Of a stretch of 64,000 nt of DNA, positions 44,627-53,650 are shown piece after piece; the stretch's first letter is position 1, and each line of letters opens with the position of its first letter. This DNA comes from DATJZH01 sp052146815. GTDB taxonomy: Bacteria > Actinomycetota > Actinomycetes > Streptosporangiales > Streptosporangiaceae. The translations under genes were made by a program, and so were the position numbers. The stretch spans positions 1 to 64,000 of the forward strand of contig JBKQMG010000194.1 in assembly GCA_052146815.1 (NCBI GenBank). The letters run 5' to 3'. Below the pieces are notes generated by a model that worked only from the letters and a program-made list of their open reading frames with translations, had not been told where the DNA came from and searched no databases.

Positions 44627-45415
44627 GTGACGTTCGATGCGGCCGTGCAGCGCTGGATCGGGGTGCTCGGGAGGCTGCGGGATGTGGTCCGCCAGGAGGT
44701 GCTCCGGGACCAGATCGCCAGCCTGCCGCAGCTGGCCGGGAGGCCGCAGGGGTCCGGCCGCCCGGCTCGCGTGCTGGATGTGGGCTGCGGGCAGGGAACG
44801 CAGGCGCTGTACCTGGCCAGGGCCGGGCACCAGGTGACGGGCATCGACTCCTCTGCCCGGCTGCTGTCCCGGTTTGCCGGGGCGCTGGCCGCCGAGCCCG
44901 CCGCGGTAGCCCGCCGGGTCACCCTCATCGAAGGCGACGGCGAGCACGCCCCGCAGCTGGCGGCGGGCCCCTTCGACCTGGTCCTGTGTCACGGCGTGCT
45001 GATGTACCTGGCCCGCACCGGGCCCATGCTGCGCGCGCTCGCGCAGGTGGCAGCGCCGGACGGGGCGATCTCGCTGCTGGTGCGCAACGGCCTGGCCCTG
45101 GCCATGCGCGACGGCCTGCAGGGGAACTGGCCCGGAGCGCTCGCGGCATTTGATAGCAAGGACTATGTCAACAGGCTGGGCCTATCCGCCCGCGCGCATG
45201 CGCCCGCGGATATCGACCTGGTCATGGAACCGCTCGGCTGGCAGCGCACCGCATGGTTCGGGGTACGGGTCTTCACTGACCACCGGGACGAGCCGGCGCC
45301 GGGCGCGGACCAGCTGGCGCCGCTGCTCGCCGCCGAGCGGGCAGCGGGCGGCCGCGACCCTTACCGGAGCGTGGCCGCGCTGCTGCATCTCGTCTACGGC
45401 AGGGTAGGAACATGA
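44627..45415 (+). CDS. SAM-dependent methyltransferase
   Basis: A 262-residue class I methyltransferase: VLDVGCGQGTQALYLARAGH is motif I, GIDSSARLLSRFA motif II, and FDLVLCHGVLMYL motif IV. The end DPYRSVAALLHLVYGR resembles CmoM/SmtA-like small RNA or metabolite methyltransferases, but the substrate cannot be assigned. GTG start at 44627. The stop overlaps the ATG of the next gene (ATGA), so it is coupled to cgoX/hemY and may be co-regulated with haem synthesis. Confidence 0.82.
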   Translation: MTFDAAVQRWIGVLGRLRDVVRQEVLRDQIASLPQLAGRPQGSGRPARVLDVGCGQGTQALYLARAGHQVTGIDSSARLLSRFAGALAAEPAAVARRVTLIEGDGEHAPQLAAGPFDLVLCHGVLMYLARTGPMLRALAQVAAPDGAISLLVRNGLALAMRDGLQGNWPGALAAFDSKDYVNRLGLSARAHAPADIDLVMEPLGWQRTAWFGVRVFTDHRDEPAPGADQLAPLLAAERAAGGRDPYRSVAALLHLVYGRVGT

Positions 45416-47028
45416 GCAATCGACTGGGGCGGGACGCGGCAGAGCGCGGGCCGGCGGAGCGGGACCCGGCCAGCGTCGTGATCGTCGGCGGCGGCATCGC
45501 GGGCCTGGCGGCGGCGTTCTTCCTGCGCGACCGGGGCCTTACGGTGACCGTGCTGGAGGGATCATCGCGCCTGGGCGGCAAGCTCGCCGTGTCCGAGGTA
45601 GCCGGGATCAGCGTCGACGAGGGCGCCGAGGCGCTGCTCGCCCGGCGGCCGGAAGGCACCGGGCTGATTACCGAGGTCGGCCTGGCCGGGGAGCTGGTCC
45701 AGCCGGGCACGACCGCGGCGAACATCTGGACCCGCGGCCAGCTGCGGCCGCTGCCCCGGCGGCAGATGATGGGCGTGCCCGCCGACCTCGGGGAGCTGGC
45801 GCGCAGCGGCATCCTGTCGGCTGGGGGCGTGACCAGGGCCGGGCAGGATCTCCAGCTGCCCGCCACCGACCGCGCGGGTGATGTGTCGGTCACCGCCTGC
45901 GTAGCCGCCCGGCTCGGCCAGGAGGTGGTCGACCGGCTGGTCGACCCGCTCCTCGGCGGCGTCTACGCCGGCCGCTCCGAGGAGCTTTCCTTCGAGGCCA
46001 CCCTGCCGGGCCTCGCCGCCGAGTCACGGCGGCACGCGGGCCTGTCCGAGGCGGCCGCCGCGCTGCTCCCGGCGCCCCCGGCGCAGGGAACTGCCCCGGC
46101 GCGGGGCAGCACCGGCGGCGGGCCGGGTACCGGCCGGGCGGGCGGCGAGCCGGGCTCCGGGCGGTCGGCCCCGGTGTTCACCACCCTGGCCGGCGGTCTC
46201 GGCACCCTGCCGCCGGTCCTCGCCGACGCCTCGGCGGCGAAGATCCGGACCGGCGCGATGGTCCGCGAGCTCGCCCGCACGCCCGGCGGCTGGCGGCTGA
46301 CCATCGGCTCGGCCCGGGCGCCGGAGCAGCTCGAGGCCGACGCGGTCATCCTGGCCGTGCCGGCCCGGCCGGCCGGGCGCCTGCTCGGCGGCGTGCCCGC
46401 CGCGGCCGGTGCCGCCGCGGCGCTGGCCGAGATTCCTTACGCCAGCATGGCGGTCGTCACGCTCGCCTATCCCGCGGCGGCATTTCCCGGTCTGCCGGCC
46501 GGCAGCGGGTACCTGGTCCCGGCCGTGGACGGGCACGCGGTGAAGGCCGTGACGTTCAGCAGCATCAAGTGGCCGCATCTGCTGCGGCCGGCGAACGGCG
46601 GGGGCACGGCCGGCGCGATGCAGATCGTGCGTGCCTCCGTCGGCCGGATCGGGGAGGAAGCACTGCTGCAGCGCGACGACGGCGAGCTGGCCCGCTTGGC
46701 CGCCGACGAGCTTGCCGCCGCGACCGGCGTGCGCGGCGAGCCGGCCGCCGTGCGGGTCACGCGCTGGGGCGGCGGGCTGCCGCAGTACAACGTCGGCCAC
46801 CTGGAGCGGGTAGCCCGGATCCGGGCGGGCGTCGCCGGTCAGCCCGGCCTGGCAGTCTGCGGGGCCGCCTACGACGGTCTTGGCATCCCCGCCTGCATCG
46901 CCACCGCGCGGCAGGCGGCCGATCAGGTACTGGCCTACTTTGAGACGGCCGCGAGCCGCGATGGTGCCAGGATGAACGAGGCCGGCCCGAGCGGGACCGG
47001 CCCGGCCGGAGCCAGCGGAGTCCGGTAG
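45412..47028 (+). CDS. hemY: Coproporphyrinogen III / protoporphyrinogen oxidase (HemY/CgoX)
   Basis: A 538-residue FAD oxidase. The dinucleotide-binding motif is VIVGGGIAGLAAAFFLRDRG, followed by EGSSRLGGKL; DPLLGGVYAG and the C-terminal VGHLERVARI and GLGIPACIATARQAADQV are typical of HemY. In actinobacteria this enzyme works on coproporphyrinogen III in the coproporphyrin branch, which agrees with a nearby chdC. A disordered Pro/Gly-rich insert (~residues 222-255) is atypical. Overlaps the methyltransferase by 4 bp. Confidence 0.92.
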   Translation: MSNRLGRDAAERGPAERDPASVVIVGGGIAGLAAAFFLRDRGLTVTVLEGSSRLGGKLAVSEVAGISVDEGAEALLARRPEGTGLITEVGLAGELVQPGTTAANIWTRGQLRPLPRRQMMGVPADLGELARSGILSAGGVTRAGQDLQLPATDRAGDVSVTACVAARLGQEVVDRLVDPLLGGVYAGRSEELSFEATLPGLAAESRRHAGLSEAAAALLPAPPAQGTAPARGSTGGGPGTGRAGGEPGSGRSAPVFTTLAGGLGTLPPVLADASAAKIRTGAMVRELARTPGGWRLTIGSARAPEQLEADAVILAVPARPAGRLLGGVPAAAGAAAALAEIPYASMAVVTLAYPAAAFPGLPAGSGYLVPAVDGHAVKAVTFSSIKWPHLLRPANGGGTAGAMQIVRASVGRIGEEALLQRDDGELARLAADELAAATGVRGEPAAVRVTRWGGGLPQYNVGHLERVARIRAGVAGQPGLAVCGAAYDGLGIPACIATARQAADQVLAYFETAASRDGARMNEAGPSGTGPAGASGVR

Positions 47029-47064
47029 CCAGCCGGCCCCTGCGGCCGTGACCGGGAGGCGTCC

Positions 47065-47742
47065 GTGATCGACCTGGAGACCGACGGCGACGTATGGATC
47101 CTGCACATGCGCGACGGCGAGAACTGCTTCAGCAAGGACTGGCTCGGGGAGTTCAGCGCGGCGCTGGACCGGGTGGAAGCCAGCGACGGCCCGGCCGCGC
47201 TGGTCACCACCGGCGCGGACAAGTTTTACTCCAACGGCCTCGACCTGGAGTGGCTGGGATCAATCGGCCCGGAGGCGACCGGCTTCCTGTCCGACGTGCA
47301 CCGGCTCTTCGGGCGGCTGCTCGGCTTCCCGGCGGTCACGGTCGCCGCCGTGAACGGGCACGCGTTCGCGGCCGGGGCCATGCTCGCGGCCGCGCACGAC
47401 TTTGTCATCATGCGCGAGGACCGGGGCTACTGGTGCCTGCCCGAAGCCGACCTCGGGCTGCCGCTCACCCCGGCGATGTACGCCGTGATCGCCACGAAGC
47501 TGCCCCGCCGCACCGCCCAGGAGGCAATCCTGACCGGCCGCCGGTACGGCGCGCCCGACGCCATGGCCGCGGGAATCGCCCACCGGGCCGCCGCCGGGGA
47601 CCAGGTGATCGCCGACGCGGTGCTGCTGGCCAAGGCGCTGGCCGGCAAGGACCGGCGCGCCCTCGCCGCGCATAAGCAGCTGCTGTACGGGGAGGCGATC
47701 CGCGTCTGCGGGACCGGCGTTCCCGACACCGCGGCCAACTGA
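47065..47742 (+). CDS. Enoyl-CoA hydratase/isomerase family protein
   Basis: A 225-residue crotonase-fold protein beginning at GTG 47065 with GGGAGG upstream. The oxyanion loops are TTGADKFYSNGLDL and NGHAFAAGAMLAAAHD, and CLPEADLGLPLTPAM carries the acidic residue used by delta3-delta2-enoyl-CoA isomerases. It resembles short plant and actinobacterial enoyl-CoA isomerase-like proteins. It sits between the haem genes hemY and chdC without an obvious link to haem synthesis. Confidence 0.82.
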   Translation: MIDLETDGDVWILHMRDGENCFSKDWLGEFSAALDRVEASDGPAALVTTGADKFYSNGLDLEWLGSIGPEATGFLSDVHRLFGRLLGFPAVTVAAVNGHAFAAGAMLAAAHDFVIMREDRGYWCLPEADLGLPLTPAMYAVIATKLPRRTAQEAILTGRRYGAPDAMAAGIAHRAAAGDQVIADAVLLAKALAGKDRRALAAHKQLLYGEAIRVCGTGVPDTAAN

Positions 47743-47776
47743 CGCCTGCCGTTCCCGCGCTCGGGGGCTCCGAGCA

Positions 47777-47848
47777 GCGTGTGTGCCTATCCACTGTCGC
47801 CCCAGCAGCTCCACTGTCGCCACAGCAGCAGTGGATGAACACGCACGC
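47777..47848. repeat. Dispersed palindromic element, copy 2
   Basis: Left arm GCGTGTGTGCCTATCCACTG (47777-47796) pairs with the right arm at 47829-47848 with 16 of 20 matches. Inside, a 20-base unit (47791-47810) is directly repeated (47811-47830), so CCACTGTCGCC occurs twice. The inner sequence matches the element at 26375-26418 (consensus CYACTGTCGCCASAGCAGCA). It lies between an enoyl-CoA hydratase gene and the chdC start. Confidence 0.75.
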
Positions 47849-47911
47849 TGTTTGCCGGGGCCGGGGCCGGGGCGGGTCCGGGTGCTGGCGGTCATGCGGG
47901 AGAATGGGGGC

Positions 47912-48691
47912 ATGGCTGCTGACATCGGCGGGCAAGGCTCCCCGGAGGCTGCGGATCAGGCCGCGCAGCGCGGGGAGCGCCCGAAGGCACGAGACCTGAA
48001 CGAGCTCATCCGCTACACCATGTGGTCGGTCTTCCGGCTGCGCGACGACGCCGCGCGCGATGAGAGCTGGTCGGGCGCCGGCGGCCAGGGCCGCGACGCC
48101 CGCGCCGCCGAGCTGGACGCCCTGCTGGAGCAGGCCGCGGGCAAGGGCGTCGTGACCCGGGGCTGCTACGACGTCCAGGGGCTGCGGGCCGACGCCGACT
48201 ACATGTTCTGGTGGGTCGCGCCGTCTCCCGACGACCTGCAGGAGATGTACGCGCGGTTCCGCCGCACCGGCCTCGGCCGGGTCAGCGAGCCGGTCTGGTC
48301 GGCGATGGCGCTGCACCGGCCGGCCGAGTTCAACAAGAGCCACATCCCGGCGTTCATGGCCGGGGAGGATCCGCGGGCCTACGTCTGCGTGTACCCGTTC
48401 GTGCGGTCCTATGAGTGGTACCTGCTGGACGACGCCGAGCGCCGCGCGATGCTCACCGAGCACGGCATGATGGCCCGCGAGTACCCCGACGTGCGCGCCA
48501 ACACGGTCTCCTGCTTCGCGCTCAACGACTACGAGTGGATGCTCGCCTTCGAGGCCGACGAGCTGCACCGGATCGTGGACCTGATGCGGCACCTGCGCGG
48601 CGCCCGGGCGCGGCTGCACACCAGGGTCGAGATCCCGTTCTACACCGGCCGCCGCAAGCCGGTCCGCGAGCTGCTCGACGCCCTGCCGTGA
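47912..48691 (+). CDS. chdC: Coproheme decarboxylase (chlorite dismutase family, HemQ)
   Basis: A 259-residue ChdC, which decarboxylates coproheme III to haem b in the last step of the coproporphyrin pathway. Family marks include IRYTMWSVFRL, ADADYMFWWVAPSPDDLQ, the catalytic-Tyr region YVCVYPFVRSYEWYLLDD, and VRANTVSCFALNDYEWMLAF. GAGAAT is six bases before ATG 47912; an in-frame ATG at 47894 is possible. The N-terminal ~30 residues are a hydrophilic leader. It completes the set hemE-cgoX-chdC in this window; ferrochelatase is not here. Confidence 0.93.
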   Translation: MAADIGGQGSPEAADQAAQRGERPKARDLNELIRYTMWSVFRLRDDAARDESWSGAGGQGRDARAAELDALLEQAAGKGVVTRGCYDVQGLRADADYMFWWVAPSPDDLQEMYARFRRTGLGRVSEPVWSAMALHRPAEFNKSHIPAFMAGEDPRAYVCVYPFVRSYEWYLLDDAERRAMLTEHGMMAREYPDVRANTVSCFALNDYEWMLAFEADELHRIVDLMRHLRGARARLHTRVEIPFYTGRRKPVRELLDALP

Positions 48692-48711
48692 CCGCAGTGA
48701 CCTGCATGATC

Positions 48712-48731
48712 GCCGTGACTTCCGTCACGGC
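48712..48731. terminator. Short hairpin after chdC
   Basis: GCCGTGAC-TTCC-GTCACGGC is a perfect 8-bp stem with a 4-base loop, 20 bp past the chdC stop. Surrounding bases repeat related GTGAC/CAGT motifs. There is no T-run, so intrinsic termination is uncertain. Confidence 0.45.
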
Positions 48732-48776
48732 AGCGACTCCTGCGGTGGCAGTGATCGGTGTGACGGCAGCAAGCGC

Positions 48777-49766
48777 ATGACGGCAGTGCGCCGGGTCCTT
48801 TTCTGCCGCGAGCGCTTTACCGCCGAGCTGTCCTGGGCTGATCTCGGGCCGGTGCTGCCGGGCTGGGAGATCACGTCCTGCCCGCCAGGCAAGGTGGCCT
48901 ACCATCTGGACGCGATCGACGCGGTATGCCCGTTCGGCGCCCCGATCGATGCCGCCGTGCTGTAGGCTGGCCGGTTCGGCCTCGTGCACCAGTACGGGGT
49001 CGGCCTGGAGAAGGTCGACGTCGGCCGGGCGACCGAGCTCGGAGTGTGGGTCTGCCGGGTCCCCGGTGATGCCGGCGGCAATGCCGACAGCGTCGCGGAG
49101 ATTGCCATCCTGCATCTGCTCGCCCTGGTCAGGCGGCTGCCCGCGGCGCAGGCGGCGCTGGCGCAGGGCCGCTGGGAAGCCCGGCCTACGGGCGGCTCGC
49201 TGCTCGGCGCCACCGTGCTGATCGTCGGCCTCGGCGCCATCGGCGCGGCGGCGGCCCAGCGGCTGGCGCCGTTCGGCACCCGGCTGCTGGGGATACGGGC
49301 TCATCCCGAGCTCGGCGGGCCGCCCGGCGTGGACCAGGTCGCGGGGCCCGGCCGCCTGCAGGATCTGCTGGGCGAGGCCGACGCCGTGGTCTGCTGCGCC
49401 ATGTACGACAGCGGCACGGCGGGCATGTTCGGCGCCGCCGAGTTCGGCGCGATGCGGCCCGGCGCGATGTTCGTGAACGTGGCACGCGGCGGCCTGGCGG
49501 ACGAGCCAGCCCTGCTGGCGGCGCTGGAGTCCGGCCAGGTCGGCGGGGCCGGGCTGGACGTGCACGCGACCGAGCCCGCCGATCCGGGGTCAGCGCTGCT
49601 CCGCCACCCGCAGGTGATCGCCACGCCGCATGTCGGCGGGCTCACCGAGGTCATGTTCCGCCGGACCGGCGAGGTCTTCGCGGCCAGCCTCGACCGCTGG
49701 GCGGCCGGGGATACGCCCTGCTGGGCGGTCAACGAGCCGGCTTTCTGCCGGTCGCGGCCCGGCTGA
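48777..49766 (+). pseudogene. D-2-hydroxyacid dehydrogenase with an amber codon
   Basis: The frame from ATG 48777 encodes an NAD-dependent D-2-hydroxyacid dehydrogenase but has a TAG at 48963-48965 (codon 63), after which the same frame continues FGLVHQYGVGLEKVDVGRA to a TGA at 49764-49766. A CAG or GAG to TAG change explains it. All catalytic elements are preserved: Rossmann VGLGAIGAAAAQRL, Arg in NVARGGLADEPAL, Glu in HATEPADPGSAL and His in TPHVGGLTEVMF. Translation could restart at GTG 48984, giving a shortened protein without the N-terminal substrate half. Recent inactivation or an error in the sequence are both possible. Confidence 0.75.
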
Positions 49767-49835
49767 CCCACTTCGGGACCTCGGGCCCTGGCGCCCCACG
49801 CGGCGCCCGCGCGACTATCGCGCACGGAGGTTGCA

Positions 49836-52583
49836 ATGACCACTGTGGAAGCTTCCGTCCGGGACCGGGTCCGGCCGACTGGATACCCCGCGGCGTGGGA
49901 GTTCGACGGGCTGCTGAGGAACGGGGAGACGGTCGTCATCCGGCCGATCCTGCCCGGCGACGCGCAGGCCCTGGTCAGCCTGCACGGCGCGGTATCGCCC
50001 GGCAGCCTGCACCGGCACGCGCTGCTGGCCCGGCCCGCGCTCAGCCTCGCCGACGCGGCGCGGTTCACCGAGGCGGACTACGACACCAGGATGGCCTTCG
50101 TCGCCGTCGTCTCCGATCAGATGGTCGGGCTGGCGAGCTACGAGCGGCTCGACACCGCGGTGCCGGCGGCCGAAGCCAGCTTCATCATCACCGACACCTA
50201 CCAGCGGCACGGTGTCGCGACCCTGCTGTTCGAGACCCTGGCCGAGTACGCGCGGGCGATGGGCATCCTGCGCTTCCTCGCCGAGGTCATGGTGCAGAAC
50301 CCGGAGCTGATCGAGATGTTCGCGGCGACCGGCCTGCACTGCGCCCGGCACAGCGACGCGGCCACGGTCTGCGTCGAGATCGACCTGCGGCCGACGCCGC
50401 AGTACCGCGCCTCCTGCGACCAGCGGGAGGCCATCGCGGAGGTCGCCAGCATCGCCGCGATCCTCCGGCCTCGGTCCATCGCGGTCGTCGGAGCGGGACG
50501 TCACCCAGGCAACACCGGCCACGAGGTAGTCCGGTCGCTGCTCGTCGGCGACTTTTCCGGCACGGTCTACCCGGTCAACCCGGCCGCGCGGGCGGTCTGC
50601 GGGGTTCCCGCGTACTCGGCGCTGCTGTCGGTTCCCGAGCCGATCGACCTGGCCATCATCGCCGTCCCGGCCGCAGCCGTTCCTGGCGTGCTGGAGGAAG
50701 CCGCCTCGATCGGCGTGCGTGCCGTCACCATCATCACCGCGGGCTTCGGCGAGACCGGCCGCTCCGGCGCCGCGGTCGAGACGGAACTGCTCGCCATCGC
50801 CCGCCGGCACGGCATCCGGATCGTCGGCCCCAACTGCCTCGGCGTCATCAGCACCGATCCGCAGATCCGGATGAACGCCACCTTCGCCGCGCTCGACCCG
50901 CTGCCCGGCCGACTGGCGCTCGTCTCGCAGTCCGGTGCCGTGGGGGTCGTCCTCGGCGAGCAGACCCGTGCCGCCGGGCTGGGGCTTTCCGCCTTCGTCT
51001 CGATCGGCAACAAGCTTGACGTGAGCCCGAACGATCTCCTGTGCTTCTTCGAGGACGACGACCGGACCTCGGTGATCGCGCTCTACCTGGAATCGCTGGG
51101 CAACCCCCGCAAGTTCGCCCGCATCGCCCGGCGGGTCGGCGCGTCGAAGCCCATCGTGGCGCTCAAAGCCGGCCGGACCTCGGCCGGCGCCCGGGGAGCC
51201 CGCTCGCACACGGCGGCGGCCGCGACGCCGGAAGTCACCGTCGCGGCCCTGCTGGAGAGCGCCGGCGTCATCAAGGTCGACCGTCTCGAGGAACTCCTCG
51301 ACGTCTCCGCCATCCTGCTGGCCGCGCCGCTGCCGGCCGGGCGCCGCATCGCGCTCGTCGGGAACTCCGGCGGACCGCTCATCCTCGCCGCGGACGCGTG
51401 CGAGAGCGGCGAGCTCACCGTCCCGGAACTGCGGCCGCAGACTCAGCAGGCCCTGGGCGAGGTGCTCGTCCCCGCCGCCGCGGCCGCCAACCCCGTCGAT
51501 CTCACCGCCGACGGGACCGCGGGGATGCTGGCGGGCGCGCTGGACATCGTCCTCGCCGACGACGCGATCGACGCCGTGATCGTCGTCGTCATCGAGACCC
51601 CGGCGATCTCGGCGGCGCAGGTGCGCGAGACCGTCGCGCACGCCGCCCGCAGCGCGGCCAAGCCAGTGGTTGTCTGTGCCGTCGAGGGCGGCGCCCCGAT
51701 CGGCGCGAGCGGCGCGCCCGAGGTGGCGCAGGTGCCCTCGCCGGAGCGGGTTGCAGCCGCCCTCGCGCACGTCTGCCGGTACGCGCAGTGGCGCGGCCGC
51801 CCGCTGGCCGCAGCCGAGGAACCGGGCCAGCTGTCCGATCAGCCGGCCATCAGCGAGATGATCGCCGCGAAGCTCGCGAGCAGCCCGGCCGGCGGCTGGC
51901 TGGCCCTGGACGAGGGAGCCAGGCTGCTGGCCGCGTGCGGCCTGCCAGTGCTGCCCACCCGCGGCGCGGTGGCCGCGGACGAGGCGGCCGCGGCAGCCGA
52001 GGCCACCGGGTTCCCCGTCGTGCTGAAGGCCCGGTCCGGCGGCGTCGTGCACAAGACCGACGTCGGCGGCGTCGTCCTCGGCCTCGACAGCGCCGAGGCG
52101 GTACGGGCCGCGTTCGCGGCGATGGCGGCCCGGCTCGGCGCGCAGATGGGCGGCGCGGTGATCCAGCCGATGGCGGCGCCCGGCGTAGAGGCGATCGTCG
52201 GCCTCGCCTCCGATCCCGAGTTCGGCCCGGTGGTCATGGCGGGCCTCGGCGGCGTGCTCACTGACCTGCTCGGCGACCGCGCTTTCGCCGTCCCGCCGCT
52301 GGAGCCAGGCGCCGCCGACGCGCTCGTCTCCTCGCTGCGCGCGGCGCCGCTGCTCGACGGGTACCGCGGCGCGCCCAAGGTGGACCGGCAGGCGCTCGTG
52401 GCGGTACTCGAGCAGGTCGCCCGAATCGCGGAGGAAGTTCCCGAGCTGGTCGAGCTGGATCTCAACCCGATCCTCGTCGGCCCGGACGGGGCGCTTGTCG
52501 TCGACTGCAAGGTGCGGGTGGCCCCGCGTGAGCCGGGTCCGGGCCCGCTGTTCCCGGCGCTGCGCCGCCGGCCGCAGACCTGA
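49836..52583 (+). CDS. GNAT acetyltransferase / acyl-CoA synthetase (NDP-forming) fusion
   Basis: A 915-residue protein. Residues ~20-185 are a GNAT domain (ASFIITDTYQRHGVATLLFE). Then come a CoA-binding domain (IAVVGAGRHPGNTGHEVVRS, ~210-300), a succinyl-CoA-ligase-like region (LVSQSGAVGVVLGEQ, GPNCLGVISTDP) and an ATP-grasp domain (~690-905, PVVLKARSGGVVHKTDVGGV). This GNAT-first order is found in Streptomyces-type protein lysine acetyltransferases (PatA class) that regulate acetyl-CoA synthetases. His458 in ARSHTAAAA lies where ligases carry the phosphohistidine, so ligase activity may be retained. GGAGG precedes the ATG. Confidence 0.87.
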   Translation: MTTVEASVRDRVRPTGYPAAWEFDGLLRNGETVVIRPILPGDAQALVSLHGAVSPGSLHRHALLARPALSLADAARFTEADYDTRMAFVAVVSDQMVGLASYERLDTAVPAAEASFIITDTYQRHGVATLLFETLAEYARAMGILRFLAEVMVQNPELIEMFAATGLHCARHSDAATVCVEIDLRPTPQYRASCDQREAIAEVASIAAILRPRSIAVVGAGRHPGNTGHEVVRSLLVGDFSGTVYPVNPAARAVCGVPAYSALLSVPEPIDLAIIAVPAAAVPGVLEEAASIGVRAVTIITAGFGETGRSGAAVETELLAIARRHGIRIVGPNCLGVISTDPQIRMNATFAALDPLPGRLALVSQSGAVGVVLGEQTRAAGLGLSAFVSIGNKLDVSPNDLLCFFEDDDRTSVIALYLESLGNPRKFARIARRVGASKPIVALKAGRTSAGARGARSHTAAAATPEVTVAALLESAGVIKVDRLEELLDVSAILLAAPLPAGRRIALVGNSGGPLILAADACESGELTVPELRPQTQQALGEVLVPAAAAANPVDLTADGTAGMLAGALDIVLADDAIDAVIVVVIETPAISAAQVRETVAHAARSAAKPVVVCAVEGGAPIGASGAPEVAQVPSPERVAAALAHVCRYAQWRGRPLAAAEEPGQLSDQPAISEMIAAKLASSPAGGWLALDEGARLLAACGLPVLPTRGAVAADEAAAAAEATGFPVVLKARSGGVVHKTDVGGVVLGLDSAEAVRAAFAAMAARLGAQMGGAVIQPMAAPGVEAIVGLASDPEFGPVVMAGLGGVLTDLLGDRAFAVPPLEPGAADALVSSLRAAPLLDGYRGAPKVDRQALVAVLEQVARIAEEVPELVELDLNPILVGPDGALVVDCKVRVAPREPGPGPLFPALRRRPQT

Positions 52584-52605
52584 CCGGCCGCCGGGAACCC
52601 GCGCG

Positions 52606-52650
52606 GTCAGGCCTTACGGAGTCAGGCCGCACGGGGTCAGGCCGCGCTGC
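52606..52650. repeat. Three 15-bp tandem units between convergent genes
   Basis: GTCAGGCCTTACGGA, GTCAGGCCGCACGGG and GTCAGGCCGCGCTGC lie at 52606-52620, 52621-52635 and 52636-52650, with a weaker fourth unit after. They occupy half of the 102-bp gap between two genes whose 3' ends face each other. Confidence 0.75.
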
Positions 52651-52685
52651 GGTCGGGTAGCGCTGCGATGGGGCAGCGGCTGCGA

Positions 52686-53627
52686 TCAGGTCACGTCGCG
52701 GCTGACGCCGGCTGGATCGTCCGGGATGCCGGGGGCGGGGATTTCCTTCTCGAACCAGTGATGGGCGTAGGGATTGCGGTTGTAAGGCGGGATCTCGCGG
52801 TACCCGCTGGCCCGGTACATGGTGATCGCCTCGGTGAGCACCTCGTTGGTGTCGAGCCGCAGGATCCGCAGGTCCCTGGCCGCGGCGTGCTGTTCCAGTT
52901 CGCGCAGCAGGCGGCGGCCGAGCCCGAGCCGCCGGACGCTGGCGTCGACCCAGAGATGGCGGACCTCGCCGACGCCGGGCGAGAGCGTCGCAGCGGCCCC
53001 GCAGCCCACCGGCCGGTGCTGCTCGCGGGCGATCAGGAACACCCCGGCGGCGCCGGTCACCTTCGCCGGCGCGACCAGCGCCGAGGGATCGAAGCCGCCG
53101 GGGAAGAGCCCGCTGATCTCGGCCGCATACTGCGCCAGGCACCACCGGGCGGCCGGTGCGGCCGGGCCGGCGGCCTCGATGCTGATCGAGGCCAGCCGCA
53201 GCCGGCGCTGCACGATCTCCATGGCGCTGATCATGTCCTCGCGCTGCCGCGCGGTCAGCGGGGCCAGCAGGCCCGCGGCGACGGCGGTGGCGCGCTCATT
53301 GAGATCCGCCAGGTCCGCGCGGCCCTCGGCGGTGAGCTCGGCGATCCTGGCCCGCTCGTCGCCCGGCCGCGACCGCATTCGCACCAGGCCCGCCGCCTGC
53401 AGCGAGCCGAGGAGCCGGCTGAGGTACCCGGAGTCCAGGTCAAGCCGGCTGCGCAGTTCCCGGACGGCTGCGCCGCCCGCCCCGCTCGCGCCGATCTCGA
53501 ACAGGAGCCTGGACTCCGCCAGCGGCCGGGCCTGGCCCAGGTAGCGGTCGGTGAGCACCCCGATGGCCCGGGTGTAGAAGCGGTTGAACTCGCGGACTGC
53601 CTCAGCCTCGGTGGCGGGACGGCTCAT
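52686..53627 (-). CDS. MarR-type regulator fused to GNAT acetyltransferase
   Basis: A 313-residue bifunctional protein. Residues ~1-150 are a MarR winged helix-turn-helix (VRELRSRLDLDSGYLSRLLGSLQAAG), and ~160-300 a GNAT domain (HLWVDASVRRLGLGRRLLRELE, YRASGYREIPPYN). The architecture is common in actinobacteria and is usually autorepressed. Its ATG at 53627 lies one base from a perfect palindrome, which contains the likely -10 box. Targets other than itself are unknown. Confidence 0.88.
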   Translation of the reverse strand: MSRPATEAEAVREFNRFYTRAIGVLTDRYLGQARPLAESRLLFEIGASGAGGAAVRELRSRLDLDSGYLSRLLGSLQAAGLVRMRSRPGDERARIAELTAEGRADLADLNERATAVAAGLLAPLTARQREDMISAMEIVQRRLRLASISIEAAGPAAPAARWCLAQYAAEISGLFPGGFDPSALVAPAKVTGAAGVFLIAREQHRPVGCGAAATLSPGVGEVRHLWVDASVRRLGLGRRLLRELEQHAAARDLRILRLDTNEVLTEAITMYRASGYREIPPYNRNPYAHHWFEKEIPAPGIPDDPAGVSRDVT

Positions 53628-53628
53628 A

Positions 53629-53650
53629 TTCTCTGACGTTAGTCAGAGAA
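53629..53650. promoter_or_regulatory. MarR operator overlapping the promoter
   Basis: TTCTCTGACgttaGTCAGAGAA is a perfect 9-bp inverted repeat with a 4-base centre. On the minus strand TAACGT, inside the palindrome, is eight bases before the ATG of the MarR/GNAT gene, so a bound dimer would cover the -10 box. This is strong evidence for autorepression. Confidence 0.75.
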
